DNA of 64,000 nucleotides. Origin: Candidatus Peregrinibacteria bacterium. GTDB lineage: Bacteria > Patescibacteriota > Gracilibacteria > CAIRYL01 > GCA-016699755. A program made the position numbers and the translations under genes. Shown here one piece after another: positions 1-8,959 of the stretch (position 1 is the stretch's first letter; every line of letters starts with the position of its first letter). The notes below the pieces were generated by a model. The model made no database searches. It saw only the letters and a list, made by a program, of their open reading frames with translations, and was not told the DNA's origin. The stretch lies in contig CP065009.1 in the NCBI GenBank assembly GCA_016699755.1, forward strand, positions 434,001-498,000, given 5' to 3'.

Positions 1-1
1 T

Positions 2-487
2 TCTGATGTTATTTCTGATTCTACTGTTCCATCTCAAAAAATTCTCTTTGAGGATAGTTTCGAAAATGGATTGGAAAAATGGACACAAGACTCACAAAAT
101 GATTGGCTTCGTTCATCTTCGCGACGGATAGATGGTAGTGCTTCTGCGGGAGTTTACGGACAAGCAAAAAACTCACAACTCATTTCTCCTTTTATTTCTC
201 TTAATGGAAAAACGCATATCACCATCACTTTTTCGTGGCTTCTTGGAGATCGCCTCAAAAAAGGAGAGTATCTCGCATTTGATATTTCTATAGACAAGGG
301 GAAGACATGGAAGGAATATGCATCTCAAAAAGGAAGCGTACACCGAAAAAATGTATGGCGTGACGAACATATTTCTTTTATTGATACGCAGAACACCTCC
401 GCTATTCTCATTCGTTTTCGAGGGAAAATGTCGGGTTCGCGTAAGGTTGCAAGTGTTGATAACGTAAAAGTGATTGCGGAAGACTAG
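2..487 (+). CDS. C-terminal part of a host secreted protein with a jelly-roll-like domain (5' end outside window)
   Basis: The reading frame is open from the window edge, so only the last 161 residues are visible. The segment FEDSFENGLEKW, followed by alternating hydrophobic beta-type stretches (ITITFSWLL, YLAFDISID) and a closing SVDNVKVI strand, looks like a C-terminal carbohydrate- or ligand-binding jelly roll (MAM/LamG-like), as is common at the end of large secreted proteins. TTG at position 71 is not a credible start because the same frame continues upstream without a stop. It lies left of attL, so it belongs to the host. Substrate and full length cannot be judged from here. Confidence 0.6.
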   Translation, partial: SDVISDSTVPSQKILFEDSFENGLEKWTQDSQNDWLRSSSRRIDGSASAGVYGQAKNSQLISPFISLNGKTHITITFSWLLGDRLKKGEYLAFDISIDKGKTWKEYASQKGSVHRKNVWRDEHISFIDTQNTSAILIRFRGKMSGSRKVASVDNVKVIAED

Positions 488-635
488 ATAAGTTTTGACA
501 TAAGGGTTTTCTTCATATCGTCTTATTTTTTCTTGTCGTATAAGCCGGATTGATAAAATGGAAAGTGAACCATCGACTGCTCAAATTTTACTAGATTTGA
601 ACGGTTTTATGAGATGGTTTCAGATCTTAAATTCC

Positions 636-1088
636 CTATATTCGCTTGGCCATGAGAGCCTTTTTGATATTTTTCATCATAGTTAAAAGTCGCCCCAATA
701 AAAGTCCTGCTAAAAAAATCAAACTAAATGCACTTAATTCTTTCCCATGTAGCCAAGAGCCAAAAATCCATTTTCTCCCGATTTCAATTACTACATAAAA
801 CATAAGGAAAATGACACCAATTTTATCGAGTCGAGAAATAACTTTTTGTGCTTCCTGATCCCAAGTAATTTTAAACATTCTGCCAGTAATTAACCCAAGA
901 ATAGTTCCAAAAGTTAGCCCAATGATTGCTAATCTAATGCTTATTTCGTCGAACAATATTTTATAAACAACAATGCCAATAACTATTGCGATAATAATTG
1001 CGAATATTCTGAGTCGCTTCAAGAGCTTTTGTTCCACATGTTGTTTGGCAAAAGCTCTTCTCTGTTTTAACTTTTTAAACGCATTCAT
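636..1088 (-). CDS. Small host integral membrane protein, function unknown
   Basis: The 150-residue product starts MNAFKKLKQRR, a positively charged N-terminus, followed by about four hydrophobic segments: IFAIIIAIVIGIVVY, LAIIGLTFGTILGLITG, IGVIFLMFYVVIEIG and FSLIFLAGLLLG. I do not recognise a family. An in-frame start further upstream at 1244 exists but would cross the attL core at 1124-1131 and read antisense through the detached integrase tail, so I chose the ATG at 1088. Before integration this gene would have lain directly downstream of tRNA-Pro on the same strand. A 148-base stretch to the left (488-635) holds nothing I can identify. Confidence 0.6.
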   Translation of the reverse strand: MNAFKKLKQRRAFAKQHVEQKLLKRLRIFAIIIAIVIGIVVYKILFDEISIRLAIIGLTFGTILGLITGRMFKITWDQEAQKVISRLDKIGVIFLMFYVVIEIGRKWIFGSWLHGKELSAFSLIFLAGLLLGRLLTMMKNIKKALMAKRI

Positions 1089-1123
1089 AATTTTAGTTCC
1101 AACATCTCTCAGCTTACCTTTAC

Positions 1124-1131
1124 TGGTCGGG
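1124..1131. repeat. attL core TGGTCGGG
   Basis: Eight bases identical to the tRNA-Pro 3' end at 43866-43873. The flanks differ immediately outside on both sides (C before and C after here; A before and G after at attR). The reading phase of GGT-CGG is the same at both sites, so joining the outer phage sides restores one integrase reading frame. Crossover inside this core leaves the tRNA sequence unchanged. Confidence 0.85.
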
Positions 1132-1274
1132 CTGATGAGCTGCAGGCCGAACAAATTTCTGCGCGCTGTAAGCCCTTTATCGAAGAAGCGTTGTATGAAC
1201 TCAAGGCTCACTTCGACAAAATAGATTATAACGGATTTGTACAATTTTACAAAATTATTTCGAAGGTTTGGTAA
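1125..1274 (+). pseudogene. Detached C-terminal 49 codons of the prophage serine integrase
   Basis: From the attL core the + strand reads GGT CGG GCT... for 49 codons to TAA at 1272-1274, starting GRADELQAEQISAR and ending FYKIISKVW. There is no start codon or promoter of its own; the frame is stopped upstream near 1070, in host DNA. The integrase at 42310 reads ...PELLNGR at the attR core in the same phase. On the circular phage the two parts would join into a 568-residue protein. The tail is charged and probably helical (FIEEALYELKAHFDKID). It is a normal gene part in the free phage and silent debris in the lysogen. Confidence 0.8.
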
Positions 1275-1286
1275 GAAAAAAGTGAT

Positions 1287-1454
1287 TTACATCATCTCTT
1301 CGGCTTCCACAGCTTCATCCTCGCTCAGTCCATATTCCTCCATAATGTCTCGAATTCTTTCCGCCTGATCGGCATCCATTTCTTGGTTTTTCATGATTTC
1401 CTTGATGTCATCTTCGATGACTTCTGCAACAGCAGTTTGAGGGTTGTTGGTCAT
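1287..1454 (-). CDS. Small acidic phage protein, last gene of the leftward operon
   Basis: Fifty-five residues starting MTNNPQTAVAEVIEDD and ending EAVEAEEMM, strongly acidic and predicted helical. It starts at ATG 1454 in the same direction as the endolysin, 56 bases after its stop. I do not recognise it. Its place after the endolysin would fit an accessory lysis or packaging factor, but there is no membrane segment, so it is not a holin. Confidence rests on the good start and stop, the amphipathic composition and the absence of any better frame. Confidence 0.55.
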   Translation of the reverse strand: MTNNPQTAVAEVIEDDIKEIMKNQEMDADQAERIRDIMEEYGLSEDEAVEAEEMM

Positions 1455-1510
1455 ATTTTTGAAGTTAAAAAATAATGCACCAACATTATGTGTCGAGAAA
1501 AAGAATATAT

Positions 1511-2227
1511 CTATCCCATTTTTCGAAGATCGTCATATTTTCTCAAAAATGCCAAAAATCTGCCAACCGAAAGGGATTCATCGACTCCCAAGCGACCATC
1601 AGGAAACCCGCTCGCTAATCCTTGTTTTTTCGCCCAGTCAACGGCTGAAAAATATGGATGAGTACGATCAACATCTGTAAAAGGGAGATCTTCGGCTTTG
1701 CCGAGAATAACTCGGATTCCCGCCAATAATCCTTTCACTCCGTTGGTTTTTACGGTTTTGAGGTCGTTGTTGATTGATCCCAACTCGATGAGGAATGCCC
1801 AGCCTCTGGTATCCCGAACTATCCCTAATCTGCCGAAACGACTTGAAGTATCAGCATGAACGCCTGCATTTTGAATTCCTGTGGCTCGACAGTAGGCATC
1901 CAAAATCTTTTCCGCCATTTCTTTGCTCTTTTGACTGCCTCCGTAATAAAAACACATTGCTCCTTTTTCTGTCCTATTCGGGGAGGAGTTTAAGTGACAG
2001 CAAAGGACAAGATCATCCGATCCCGCTTTTTTGTTTACCCAGCTGATTTGCTCTTCCAAGGTTAGGTCAAACGGGCAGATATCGGTAAACACCTCTTTTT
2101 GAATTTCAGGCAAGACCTGCAAAAGCAGATCTCGAGCGATTACATTTTCCGTTTCTTTGGTTTGCAGGTTTTGTGCTCCTTCGTCTTTCCCTTGAGCATG
2201 ACCTGCGATTAAATAAAGTTTTGGCAT
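1511..2227 (-). CDS. Endolysin: N-acetylmuramoyl-L-alanine amidase with C-terminal SLH domain
   Basis: The 238-residue protein begins with an Amidase_3 fold. Candidate zinc ligands are His10 (LIAGH), Glu27 and His78 (CCHLN), and Glu148 (FLIELG) is the likely catalytic acid. The family cuts the amide bond between MurNAc and the stem peptide. Residues about 183-231 form one S-layer-homology repeat (FTDVDRTHPYFSAVDWAKKQG, then GFPDGRLGVDESLSVGRFLAFL), which normally binds secondary cell-wall polymer. There is no signal peptide, so release would depend on a holin, and no obvious holin sits beside it. It closes the late operon. The SLH targeting module suggests a host with an SLH-anchored surface layer. 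Confidence 0.85.
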   Translation of the reverse strand: MPKLYLIAGHAQGKDEGAQNLQTKETENVIARDLLLQVLPEIQKEVFTDICPFDLTLEEQISWVNKKAGSDDLVLCCHLNSSPNRTEKGAMCFYYGGSQKSKEMAEKILDAYCRATGIQNAGVHADTSSRFGRLGIVRDTRGWAFLIELGSINNDLKTVKTNGVKGLLAGIRVILGKAEDLPFTDVDRTHPYFSAVDWAKKQGLASGFPDGRLGVDESLSVGRFLAFLRKYDDLRKMG

Positions 2228-2247
2228 AGTGAATTATTAAAAAATGA

Positions 2248-2694
2248 TTAAATGATGATTTCTTGAGGTTCTTTGTCGATGATTTCAGTCTCTGGTTCTG
2301 AAGCCTGAGTATTTTGAGCTTGCAAAAAATCTTCCACCGAAGCGATTTCCACTTCTTCAATGTAAGTCAGAACTTGGCCTTCTTCGGATTCTGTTTTGTT
2401 AACGCTTACCGTCAAAGTTTCGGGGTTCTCGATTTCTTTTAGGAGATCGTCGTCGGAGAGCTTTTGAGCTTTGCGAATCTCTTTTCTTTTGGGAACAGCC
2501 AGTTTTATCTTCGTTTTTTGCAGAAGTTTATCGGCATCTTCGATGGCACATTCTTTGGCTTTGGGATTTTGCTCTGCAAAGGCATCCCATCCCGAACGAA
2601 CTAAAATCAGTTCATCGCCGTTGTCTTTATGAAAGAGTACCGTTGCCTCCACTCCTTCACCAATTTCGGCATGTTTGGTTTTGTAGAATTTCAT
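2248..2694 (-). CDS. Phage protein of unknown function between fibre gene and endolysin
   Basis: A 148-residue acidic protein. The first 55 residues look globular (FYKTKHAEIGEGVEATVLFH, then ELILVRSGWDAF); the rest is charged and Gln/Glu-rich, ending EPETEIIDKEPQEIII. No known domain is recognised. The start is supported by a TTAAC box exactly 10 bases before ATG, the phage-wide initiation signature. It lies 18 bases after the propeller gene, so it is probably a tail-tip accessory or fibre chaperone, by position only. Confidence 0.6.
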   Translation of the reverse strand: MKFYKTKHAEIGEGVEATVLFHKDNGDELILVRSGWDAFAEQNPKAKECAIEDADKLLQKTKIKLAVPKRKEIRKAQKLSDDDLLKEIENPETLTVSVNKTESEEGQVLTYIEEVEIASVEDFLQAQNTQASEPETEIIDKEPQEIII

Positions 2695-2712
2695 AGTAAG
2701 AAAGGTTAAAAA

Positions 2713-5103
2713 TTAATTGATAGGAGCAAAAAAGGTCACAAGCCCGTTACTTGAACACCATTGCTCCAAGTACAGCTTGAAATTCTTTTTAACTTTAGTG
2801 GTAAACACGGTTGCCGAGTCCACGACTGAATCAGGCAAGGCATCGTTTACAATTGAGGATCGGACACCATCGTTATCAATGATAATCCGACCATACCTGC
2901 TCGGAGTCCCGAGCGAAGTGTTGCGAGTCCATCCCAGTAGATATCCGCCCTTTGGAGCATTGATCTGCTGCTCAAACCCCCATTCCTGATAAACACCTCC
3001 TTCGGTTTCACTGGAAGCCACTGTAATAGCAAATCCTTTTTCAAAATTCTGAGGATCAATATTGAAAATAAAAGACTGATAGCTTTTTACATTCACATAA
3101 AGATACTGATCTTGATTATCCAAAACTTGCTCAAGGAGCTTATTGCTGATGTCGTAGGCCATGGTTGCCATATCGTTGTAATAAACCTTATTGTAGGAGC
3201 TATTGGTATGCCAAATCGGCTTCCCATCAAGCGTAAAACCGTAAGTTCCATACCAAGAAGTCGTGTTTTGACCATTGATCGCTTCAAATGTCCCGTCTAC
3301 TGGATTAAAAGCGTAGTAATACTGATTAAACCTTTGGTTATTGCTCGTATCGTAGGAACGGCACAGAAATAAGAGCCATGAGCTGTTTTGATTGGAAACA
3401 ACGACATGATTTTTATAAGTTCCGTAGGTGGAATGTGAAGATTGACCCCAATAAGCGTTGGGCATATCTCCATTGGCATTCAAAATCGACCACTGATTGG
3501 CGGAAACATCAAATTTGTAAACATAGCAGTAAGTTTCCGATGAATAGCGAGGACATACAAGAAATATATCCTCAGCATCTTCTTTGACCGTAAACAAACC
3601 TCCGAGTCCTTGCCACGGAGTCGCTCCTTGACTGACACTATTTGGAGCGCATCCATACATCCATGGATTTGCATTGTAACTGAACGGCATTTTATTGCCG
3701 AGACGAGTGAAAAGATTATCTAGTTTAGTCCATGTCCAGACTCCGATCGTACACACAAAAAGATCGAAGTTTTTGGCATCCATCATGTAGAGCTTCCCGT
3801 TTTTTACAACAGCCGCCCAACCTTGCCAGTCCTTTTCCTTATTCGCTTCTGTCGGAACTTTGATCCACTCCACTGTTTTGGCCGTCGGATCAATGTACGG
3901 AAAATAGCGATACCCTCGCGAATTGGCATGGAAAGAGTTGTAAATCTGATATCGCGCACAGGATTTTTGCACCTGCATCATGTCATTTTCGTAGCCATAA
4001 TTCAGCTCATAACACCAGTTTCCAAATTCCACGGGAACATATTTGGCAGTCTCGGTGAAATTTTCCGCAGTATCCATTTCCCATAGAGCTGGTTTTTGCA
4101 TAGAGCGAGCGCTGTTTGTATCTTGATAATACTTGCTTCCGTACCAGTAAAGTTTGTTATTAGCTCGAAACATTCCCCATGCTCCGCCATTTAACATGCC
4201 CTTTGACTGGAGATTGAACGGATTTGCAGTCCAAGAATTTCCCGATAGGCTATATTTCCAAAGCATGCTGTAGTTATTGGTGTTTGATAAATAATGAACA
4301 TACACATAACCATTAAATATTTCCGAAATATAGTAATTGGAAGAGGTTGGGGCATTGCTAACACTTGCTACTGACCATGTGTTTCCAGCAATACTGTATT
4401 TCATAAGTTCGTAACCCGTGGTTTGCATATTTTGATATGGCACGAATACGACACATGTCCCATCCGTTAGCAAGCGGCAATAACTCTGGGACAGACTGGC
4501 TGATCCGCCCATAGTGGCGAGTGCCGACCATGCTCCCGTTGTAATGTTGTATCTTACAAAATTTTTACTCGAATCAATTGCGTAAATATAGCCGTTTGAA
4601 CATACCGTTCCACAGATTGTTCCCGCGACAATACAAGTGGTTTTTTGAGTAAATCTTCCAGTGGTTTGGTCGATTTCCCACATCTCTTTCGTGGTCAGAT
4701 TGATGAAAAAGAGCCTATTGGTGGTTTCATCATAAAACAGGTTTTCGTAACTGTTTTGAGTGATTTTATTGCGGAGAGTATAGATATCATTTTTATCAAA
4801 TTCGATAAAGATGCACTGATCTGTTTGATGATCGTATTTGTAGCACCCGAGCGGTTTTTGATCGCCCAGTTTGTAGCTTGCATTACTGCCTTTTCCCTGA
4901 GGAAGCGCAAAGAATTTTTTATTCTCAGTATCTTGCACAAGATGAAAGCTGATAGGGCTGTAATTAAAGTTCTGGTTGCTGATATTCAGCCCCTGACCAC
5001 CTTGCTGAAACCATTTGTAATTATCCCAGCTTGCGAATTGTAGAGCGGAAGGAATCGCATCCTTGAACATCGATCCTCCGCCTCCGATTGTAATATTTGC
5101 CAT
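2713..5103 (-). CDS. Putative tail fibre/receptor-binding protein with Kelch-like beta-propeller
   Basis: The 796-residue protein begins MANITIGGGGSMFKDAIPSA and then consists largely of repeats of about 50-60 residues. Each has an aromatic strand and a turn such as GYIYAIDSS, NKLYWYGSKYY, GKLYMMDAKN, or NHVVVSNQNSSW, with W/F-T-xL closing strands. This is the pattern of galactose-oxidase/Kelch propellers. The C-terminus (SATVFTTKVKKNFKLYLE) may be a separate anchoring domain. The position after the hub and fibre genes and before the endolysin fits receptor recognition at the tail tip. Start supported by TTAAC plus 10 bases. The ligand is unknown. Confidence 0.65.
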   Translation of the reverse strand: MANITIGGGGSMFKDAIPSALQFASWDNYKWFQQGGQGLNISNQNFNYSPISFHLVQDTENKKFFALPQGKGSNASYKLGDQKPLGCYKYDHQTDQCIFIEFDKNDIYTLRNKITQNSYENLFYDETTNRLFFINLTTKEMWEIDQTTGRFTQKTTCIVAGTICGTVCSNGYIYAIDSSKNFVRYNITTGAWSALATMGGSASLSQSYCRLLTDGTCVVFVPYQNMQTTGYELMKYSIAGNTWSVASVSNAPTSSNYYISEIFNGYVYVHYLSNTNNYSMLWKYSLSGNSWTANPFNLQSKGMLNGGAWGMFRANNKLYWYGSKYYQDTNSARSMQKPALWEMDTAENFTETAKYVPVEFGNWCYELNYGYENDMMQVQKSCARYQIYNSFHANSRGYRYFPYIDPTAKTVEWIKVPTEANKEKDWQGWAAVVKNGKLYMMDAKNFDLFVCTIGVWTWTKLDNLFTRLGNKMPFSYNANPWMYGCAPNSVSQGATPWQGLGGLFTVKEDAEDIFLVCPRYSSETYCYVYKFDVSANQWSILNANGDMPNAYWGQSSHSTYGTYKNHVVVSNQNSSWLLFLCRSYDTSNNQRFNQYYYAFNPVDGTFEAINGQNTTSWYGTYGFTLDGKPIWHTNSSYNKVYYNDMATMAYDISNKLLEQVLDNQDQYLYVNVKSYQSFIFNIDPQNFEKGFAITVASSETEGGVYQEWGFEQQINAPKGGYLLGWTRNTSLGTPSRYGRIIIDNDGVRSSIVNDALPDSVVDSATVFTTKVKKNFKLYLEQWCSSNGLVTFFAPIN

Positions 5104-5121
5104 AGTAAAAAAGGTTAAAAA

Positions 5122-7848
5122 TTAATTTGAAACAACAGGTTTTTTGATAATGGAGGAAACATTGCTGTCTCCGTCGTAGTAGATTTGGTAAAAAGTATCT
5201 CCTCCGACATTGTGTTCATATGCAAAAAGCTCATCTGCTCGAAGCACTTTATCTTCAGCAAAAATACCGATCTGACCGCTGGTAAAATCGGTTGCGGAAA
5301 CTTCACTGATCAAAATCCATACCGCTCCGTCTTCGGAGTAATAGTATTTGAAGCTGTTATTATCGCACTCGATCTTCAGAGAGAAAAAGCTATCCGCTAC
5401 AGGCGTAAACGCCATTTCTTCTCCCAAAATGGTATCAACACCAGCGACGCGTTTTACAAACGAAATCCTTCCGCCTTTGCACTGCAAACGAAGAAAATTA
5501 TCTGAGTCTTGGCACTTGAAAATAAAGGCACAAACACCGTCGGCTGCCATTTGAAAGCCTCCCCGCAAGGTAAAGTTCACGAATTTATTGCTGAGTCCAT
5601 CGGTTTTCAAAAGCAAAATTTTCTCTCCCGCACTGGTATCGCTTTGCAATAAACATTTTGTTACTTCATCAATATTTTCCTCAATCGCCCAGATACCGCC
5701 ACTTGCTTCGTAGATTCTTTCAAAGATTTCCTGATCATCGAATTTGTCGCCGAAGCCAGTGTTTTCTTCGATCTTCACAACCTCTCCCGTGGTATCTCTT
5801 TCATAAGTAACCGAAGTCTGTTCAAAAACTACCTGATCAAAACTGGCGATATTTCCGTTATCAAAAAGGGCAATCTGTCCTTCTCCTGTAATAGAGCTGT
5901 CCGTTACGCTGATTTGCGTATTGAAATTAATGCCGTCGGTTGAAGTGGAAACAACGATTTGATTGCCGTTAAAGCTGACTTTCAGCCAAAAATCGACTCC
6001 GTTGGTAAACGGAAAAGTAACGGTTTGAATAGTGGAAAAAGCTCCGCTGTTTTTTGCCACCACTAGCTCATTGGTAGTGAAGTAAACGAGATAACAGTTA
6101 TTTGGAGCGGTGTATCGCCATTTGATTCCAGTCGCTCCCGATCCTTGCAACCTGCGAATACGAGCGGTAAAAATACCGTTTTCATAACTACGGCTTTGAT
6201 TGCCAAGCGAAAGCACGCTGTCTTTATCTCCCGAGGACTCGTTGGTTTTTGTGAATCTTTTAAGTCCAGCGATGTCCTGCATTTCCCATTCTCCCGCAGT
6301 ATTTGACCAGAATCCGCCCGTAGTGTTGGCCGCTTTGATGATCCTCAGACTATCCACATTGAAATTACAACTGCCGTTGGTATTCGTGGAAAATTCGAAA
6401 CGAACACGCACAATATTTCCCAAAGTAGGAGTTCCGACGCTTGCTAAGGAACTGACTGGGATTTTGATTTTATTCCATCCGCTTCCTGTAATCTGCGAGA
6501 GAAAATTAAAATGAAAATAATTTGAAGCAGGCGTTGTTGATCCAAGCTGAATCGTTGCCATGTCGGTGTTTGGCAGATCGGTAACAAAGAACCAAAATTC
6601 CACGGTATCCGAACCTGAAAAAGCGGATAGATTTTTCCCCGTAGCAAATTCAATAAGCAGTGTTCCTGTACTATCCAGAGATAATTCGCGTTTGCGGGAC
6701 TGTGCGCCTTCATTGTATTCGACTGTATCAAACGATCCGCCGATATAAGTTTCTCCCGCTTCGTTTTCGAAACTGGTGATTTTTTTGTAATACGACTCAT
6801 AGTTCTGAAAGGTATCGTTTACCACTTCGATGTTTTCCGAGCTGACTTCATCTGCGTCTTCCTGATAGAAAAATCTCGTCATGATTCCTTTTTCGGAAAC
6901 CGCTTCGGTTTGACCTGAAGGCAGATAAAAGTATGCGGGGCTTTCTGTTATGCCGCTTTGATTGGGATCAGTCGCGTGTTTATGCAAATTGGTAAATCCG
7001 CCTCCCACCAAGATGTTCAGGTTAGAAGCGGAAACATCAGGAGAAATGCCATCCAATGCCTGATCAATCTCGTCGGCTGTCGCATCAATGTTGGCAAGTT
7101 TCTGCAGATCAGCTTTTGTTAAACCCGCCACTTCATGAAGAAGGTTCAGCTCTGCCGCTGTAACCAGAGTGCCAGTGAGGGTGCGATTGAATTCCTCTTT
7201 GGTAACCGTAGTATCTTCAAGAATATTGAGATCAAAACTGGAAGCCAAAATACCATCCAATGCGAGATTGATTTCGGAAATAGTGGCAGTGAGTCCTTTT
7301 GGTACGGCTTTGAAAGCTACCCGCAAACGGTGATCTGTGATTTTTTCCTGCGTCACCTCGGTAAATCCGCTTTCGACGGTTATGGTAGCCAGTAGAAGTT
7401 TGTTTTGCAGTCCTGCTCCCGCTTCTTGCACGACCAGTTCTCCGATATTGGAGGCGGTGGCATTGATAGTTTCCGCATTCATATTGGCAGAAGGAATAGA
7501 ACAGCAGATTTCAAAAGTCTTGTCCGCTCCCGAAGTGTTATCGGGAATGAGTAAAGAAGTTTCAGCGAGATTTTGAAACCGCAAAACCAAGGAGTCCGCG
7601 ACATCATCTCCGTCGGCATCATTGGCTCTTTCCGCTCGAAAATACGCCACACCTTTTCGAACGATCACGGTTTTATCGGGACTGCTTTGTGCGAGCACTT
7701 GTAAATCTGATCCCACCGCTGAAGGTGAAGGCGCGTCATTGTTGGCATCGACTACGCCATCGGTAAAAAAATCGCGTTCGACATTTTTGAGGTCGATATC
7801 CTGCCAAAAGGTGTTTTTTGAATTGAGATAGGAAACTCTGTTTGCCAT
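5122..7848 (-). CDS. Large tail fibre protein with leucine/asparagine repeats and lectin-like domains
   Basis: 908 residues starting MANRVSYLNSKNTFWQDID, a tail-associated N-terminus. Residues about 195-295 contain degenerate repeats of the type seen in many phage fibres (EINLALDGI, FDLNILED, AAELNLLHEV, LQKLANIDA, EIDQALDGI, NLNILVGG). Then come at least three concanavalin/LamG-like blocks, for example around GGFWSNTAGEWEMQD, GATGIKWRYTAPNN and DNNSFKYYYSEDGAVW. The family role is adhesion to host glycans. The start has TTAAC 10 bases upstream. It lies between the hub gene (7860) and the propeller (5103), and both probably form the host-recognition apparatus. Confidence 0.75.
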   Translation of the reverse strand: MANRVSYLNSKNTFWQDIDLKNVERDFFTDGVVDANNDAPSPSAVGSDLQVLAQSSPDKTVIVRKGVAYFRAERANDADGDDVADSLVLRFQNLAETSLLIPDNTSGADKTFEICCSIPSANMNAETINATASNIGELVVQEAGAGLQNKLLLATITVESGFTEVTQEKITDHRLRVAFKAVPKGLTATISEINLALDGILASSFDLNILEDTTVTKEEFNRTLTGTLVTAAELNLLHEVAGLTKADLQKLANIDATADEIDQALDGISPDVSASNLNILVGGGFTNLHKHATDPNQSGITESPAYFYLPSGQTEAVSEKGIMTRFFYQEDADEVSSENIEVVNDTFQNYESYYKKITSFENEAGETYIGGSFDTVEYNEGAQSRKRELSLDSTGTLLIEFATGKNLSAFSGSDTVEFWFFVTDLPNTDMATIQLGSTTPASNYFHFNFLSQITGSGWNKIKIPVSSLASVGTPTLGNIVRVRFEFSTNTNGSCNFNVDSLRIIKAANTTGGFWSNTAGEWEMQDIAGLKRFTKTNESSGDKDSVLSLGNQSRSYENGIFTARIRRLQGSGATGIKWRYTAPNNCYLVYFTTNELVVAKNSGAFSTIQTVTFPFTNGVDFWLKVSFNGNQIVVSTSTDGINFNTQISVTDSSITGEGQIALFDNGNIASFDQVVFEQTSVTYERDTTGEVVKIEENTGFGDKFDDQEIFERIYEASGGIWAIEENIDEVTKCLLQSDTSAGEKILLLKTDGLSNKFVNFTLRGGFQMAADGVCAFIFKCQDSDNFLRLQCKGGRISFVKRVAGVDTILGEEMAFTPVADSFFSLKIECDNNSFKYYYSEDGAVWILISEVSATDFTSGQIGIFAEDKVLRADELFAYEHNVGGDTFYQIYYDGDSNVSSIIKKPVVSN

Positions 7849-7859
7849 AGTAATAAAAG

Positions 7860-8948
7860 TTAAGATTCTAAATCAGTTATGCGCCCCGCCAGTTCCGCGA
7901 GCTGTTCCTCGTCGTTTTTGACTGGCTGAACGCCTTCTTCCGCTATCTTGATCTGGATTTTTTCCTCGTTGTTTCGCCCTACGGAAACATTGATCTCCAA
8001 AATACGATGAACCTGATCAAAATCGAGAAGCGCATGTTTGATAATGACCCGCACGCGATCGCCAATGCCGTACTCAAAAAAATCAATTTTGGAGGTGGCA
8101 GGCTCAATCGTGGGAATCACTTTTTCGGGTTTATGAAAATCCAGCAGTTCTTGTGTGACGCGATCCAGCGTGGCTTGGTCTTCAATCTGCGTAAAATGTC
8201 GTACTTTTTCCAAAAGCCCGAATTTGGCAATTGACTCGGCATCCTCTTTGACAGAAGACACGATGCGGTTTTTTCCGTAACAGACCACGCGGTTAAAAAG
8301 CTCTTTGCCTTCCTCTAAAAGCGTGAAATTGTCGATGGAATTGGCGTTTTGCAGATTGCGGATAAAACGGAAAATGACTTTTGCCGTACGGTCTTCACCG
8401 ATTTGTTTTTTGAAATTCAAACGAAAATTCACATCAACGGAAAGTTCTCCGCCCGTAGCTTCCGCTATTTTTTCCCATGCTTTCAAAGCCGCAATATCCT
8501 CAAAATCATGAGAAAAAAATTCGGTAATATCGGTCAAGCCAGCGGAAACAAAAGTGTCATCTTCGGCGTTGACTTTGGTATTCAACAATTCAAAAACCGC
8601 CGCTCCGCCTTGCCAATTGGTAAAACTGCGAGACACCGTGCGTTTATCAAAAAGCTGCAGGAGTCCATTGCATCCGACTTCCAAATGATTCTCATCAACA
8701 ATCCGCACCGCTTCGATGTACCCGACCCATACTTTACGAATATCCGTGCGATCTTTGGGATTGACCCTGTAGATTTCAACGCGGTTATGTTTCTGAAAGT
8801 TTTCGTGTTCGGCGCGAGGATGAGAAAGCGGCAAACGAAACTTGGCGGTATCTCGACCGCCGATGGTCAGTTTGAAATTCAAGTCCTGCGGATCAAGAAT
8901 CTTGCTGAATGCCATATTTTCCCGATTTAAAATGTTGATGGAATACAT
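7860..8948 (-). CDS. Tail hub / baseplate protein (Gp37-like)
   Basis: A 362-residue protein: MYSINILNREN, then KLTIGGRDTAKFRLPLSH, YIEAVRIVDENHLEVGCNGLL, and GIGDRVRVIIKHALLDFDQVHRIL near the end. The order of a beta-barrel hub domain, an inserted helical region (AALKAWEKIAEATGG) and a barrel with a GDRV motif matches siphovirus tail hub proteins of the ReqiPepy6 Gp37/Tal type. It follows Dit (9901-8960) in transcription, the expected order. A short coiled-coil-like end (EEQLAELAGRITDLES) may contact the next fibre. No peptidase domain is visible, unlike many Tal proteins. Confidence 0.7.
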   Translation of the reverse strand: MYSINILNRENMAFSKILDPQDLNFKLTIGGRDTAKFRLPLSHPRAEHENFQKHNRVEIYRVNPKDRTDIRKVWVGYIEAVRIVDENHLEVGCNGLLQLFDKRTVSRSFTNWQGGAAVFELLNTKVNAEDDTFVSAGLTDITEFFSHDFEDIAALKAWEKIAEATGGELSVDVNFRLNFKKQIGEDRTAKVIFRFIRNLQNANSIDNFTLLEEGKELFNRVVCYGKNRIVSSVKEDAESIAKFGLLEKVRHFTQIEDQATLDRVTQELLDFHKPEKVIPTIEPATSKIDFFEYGIGDRVRVIIKHALLDFDQVHRILEINVSVGRNNEEKIQIKIAEEGVQPVKNDEEQLAELAGRITDLES

Positions 8949-8959
8949 ATTTTATAAAG

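Noticed and set aside
545..600. CGACTG near 574 as an alternative attL core
   Set aside because: Only six bases match the tRNA, and the reconstructed tRNA acceptor stem would be broken. The TGGTCGGG core at 1124 fits both the tRNA and the integrase frame.
1089..1244. N-terminal extension of the host membrane protein
   Set aside because: It would cross the attL border and lie antisense to the detached integrase tail; no start signal there.
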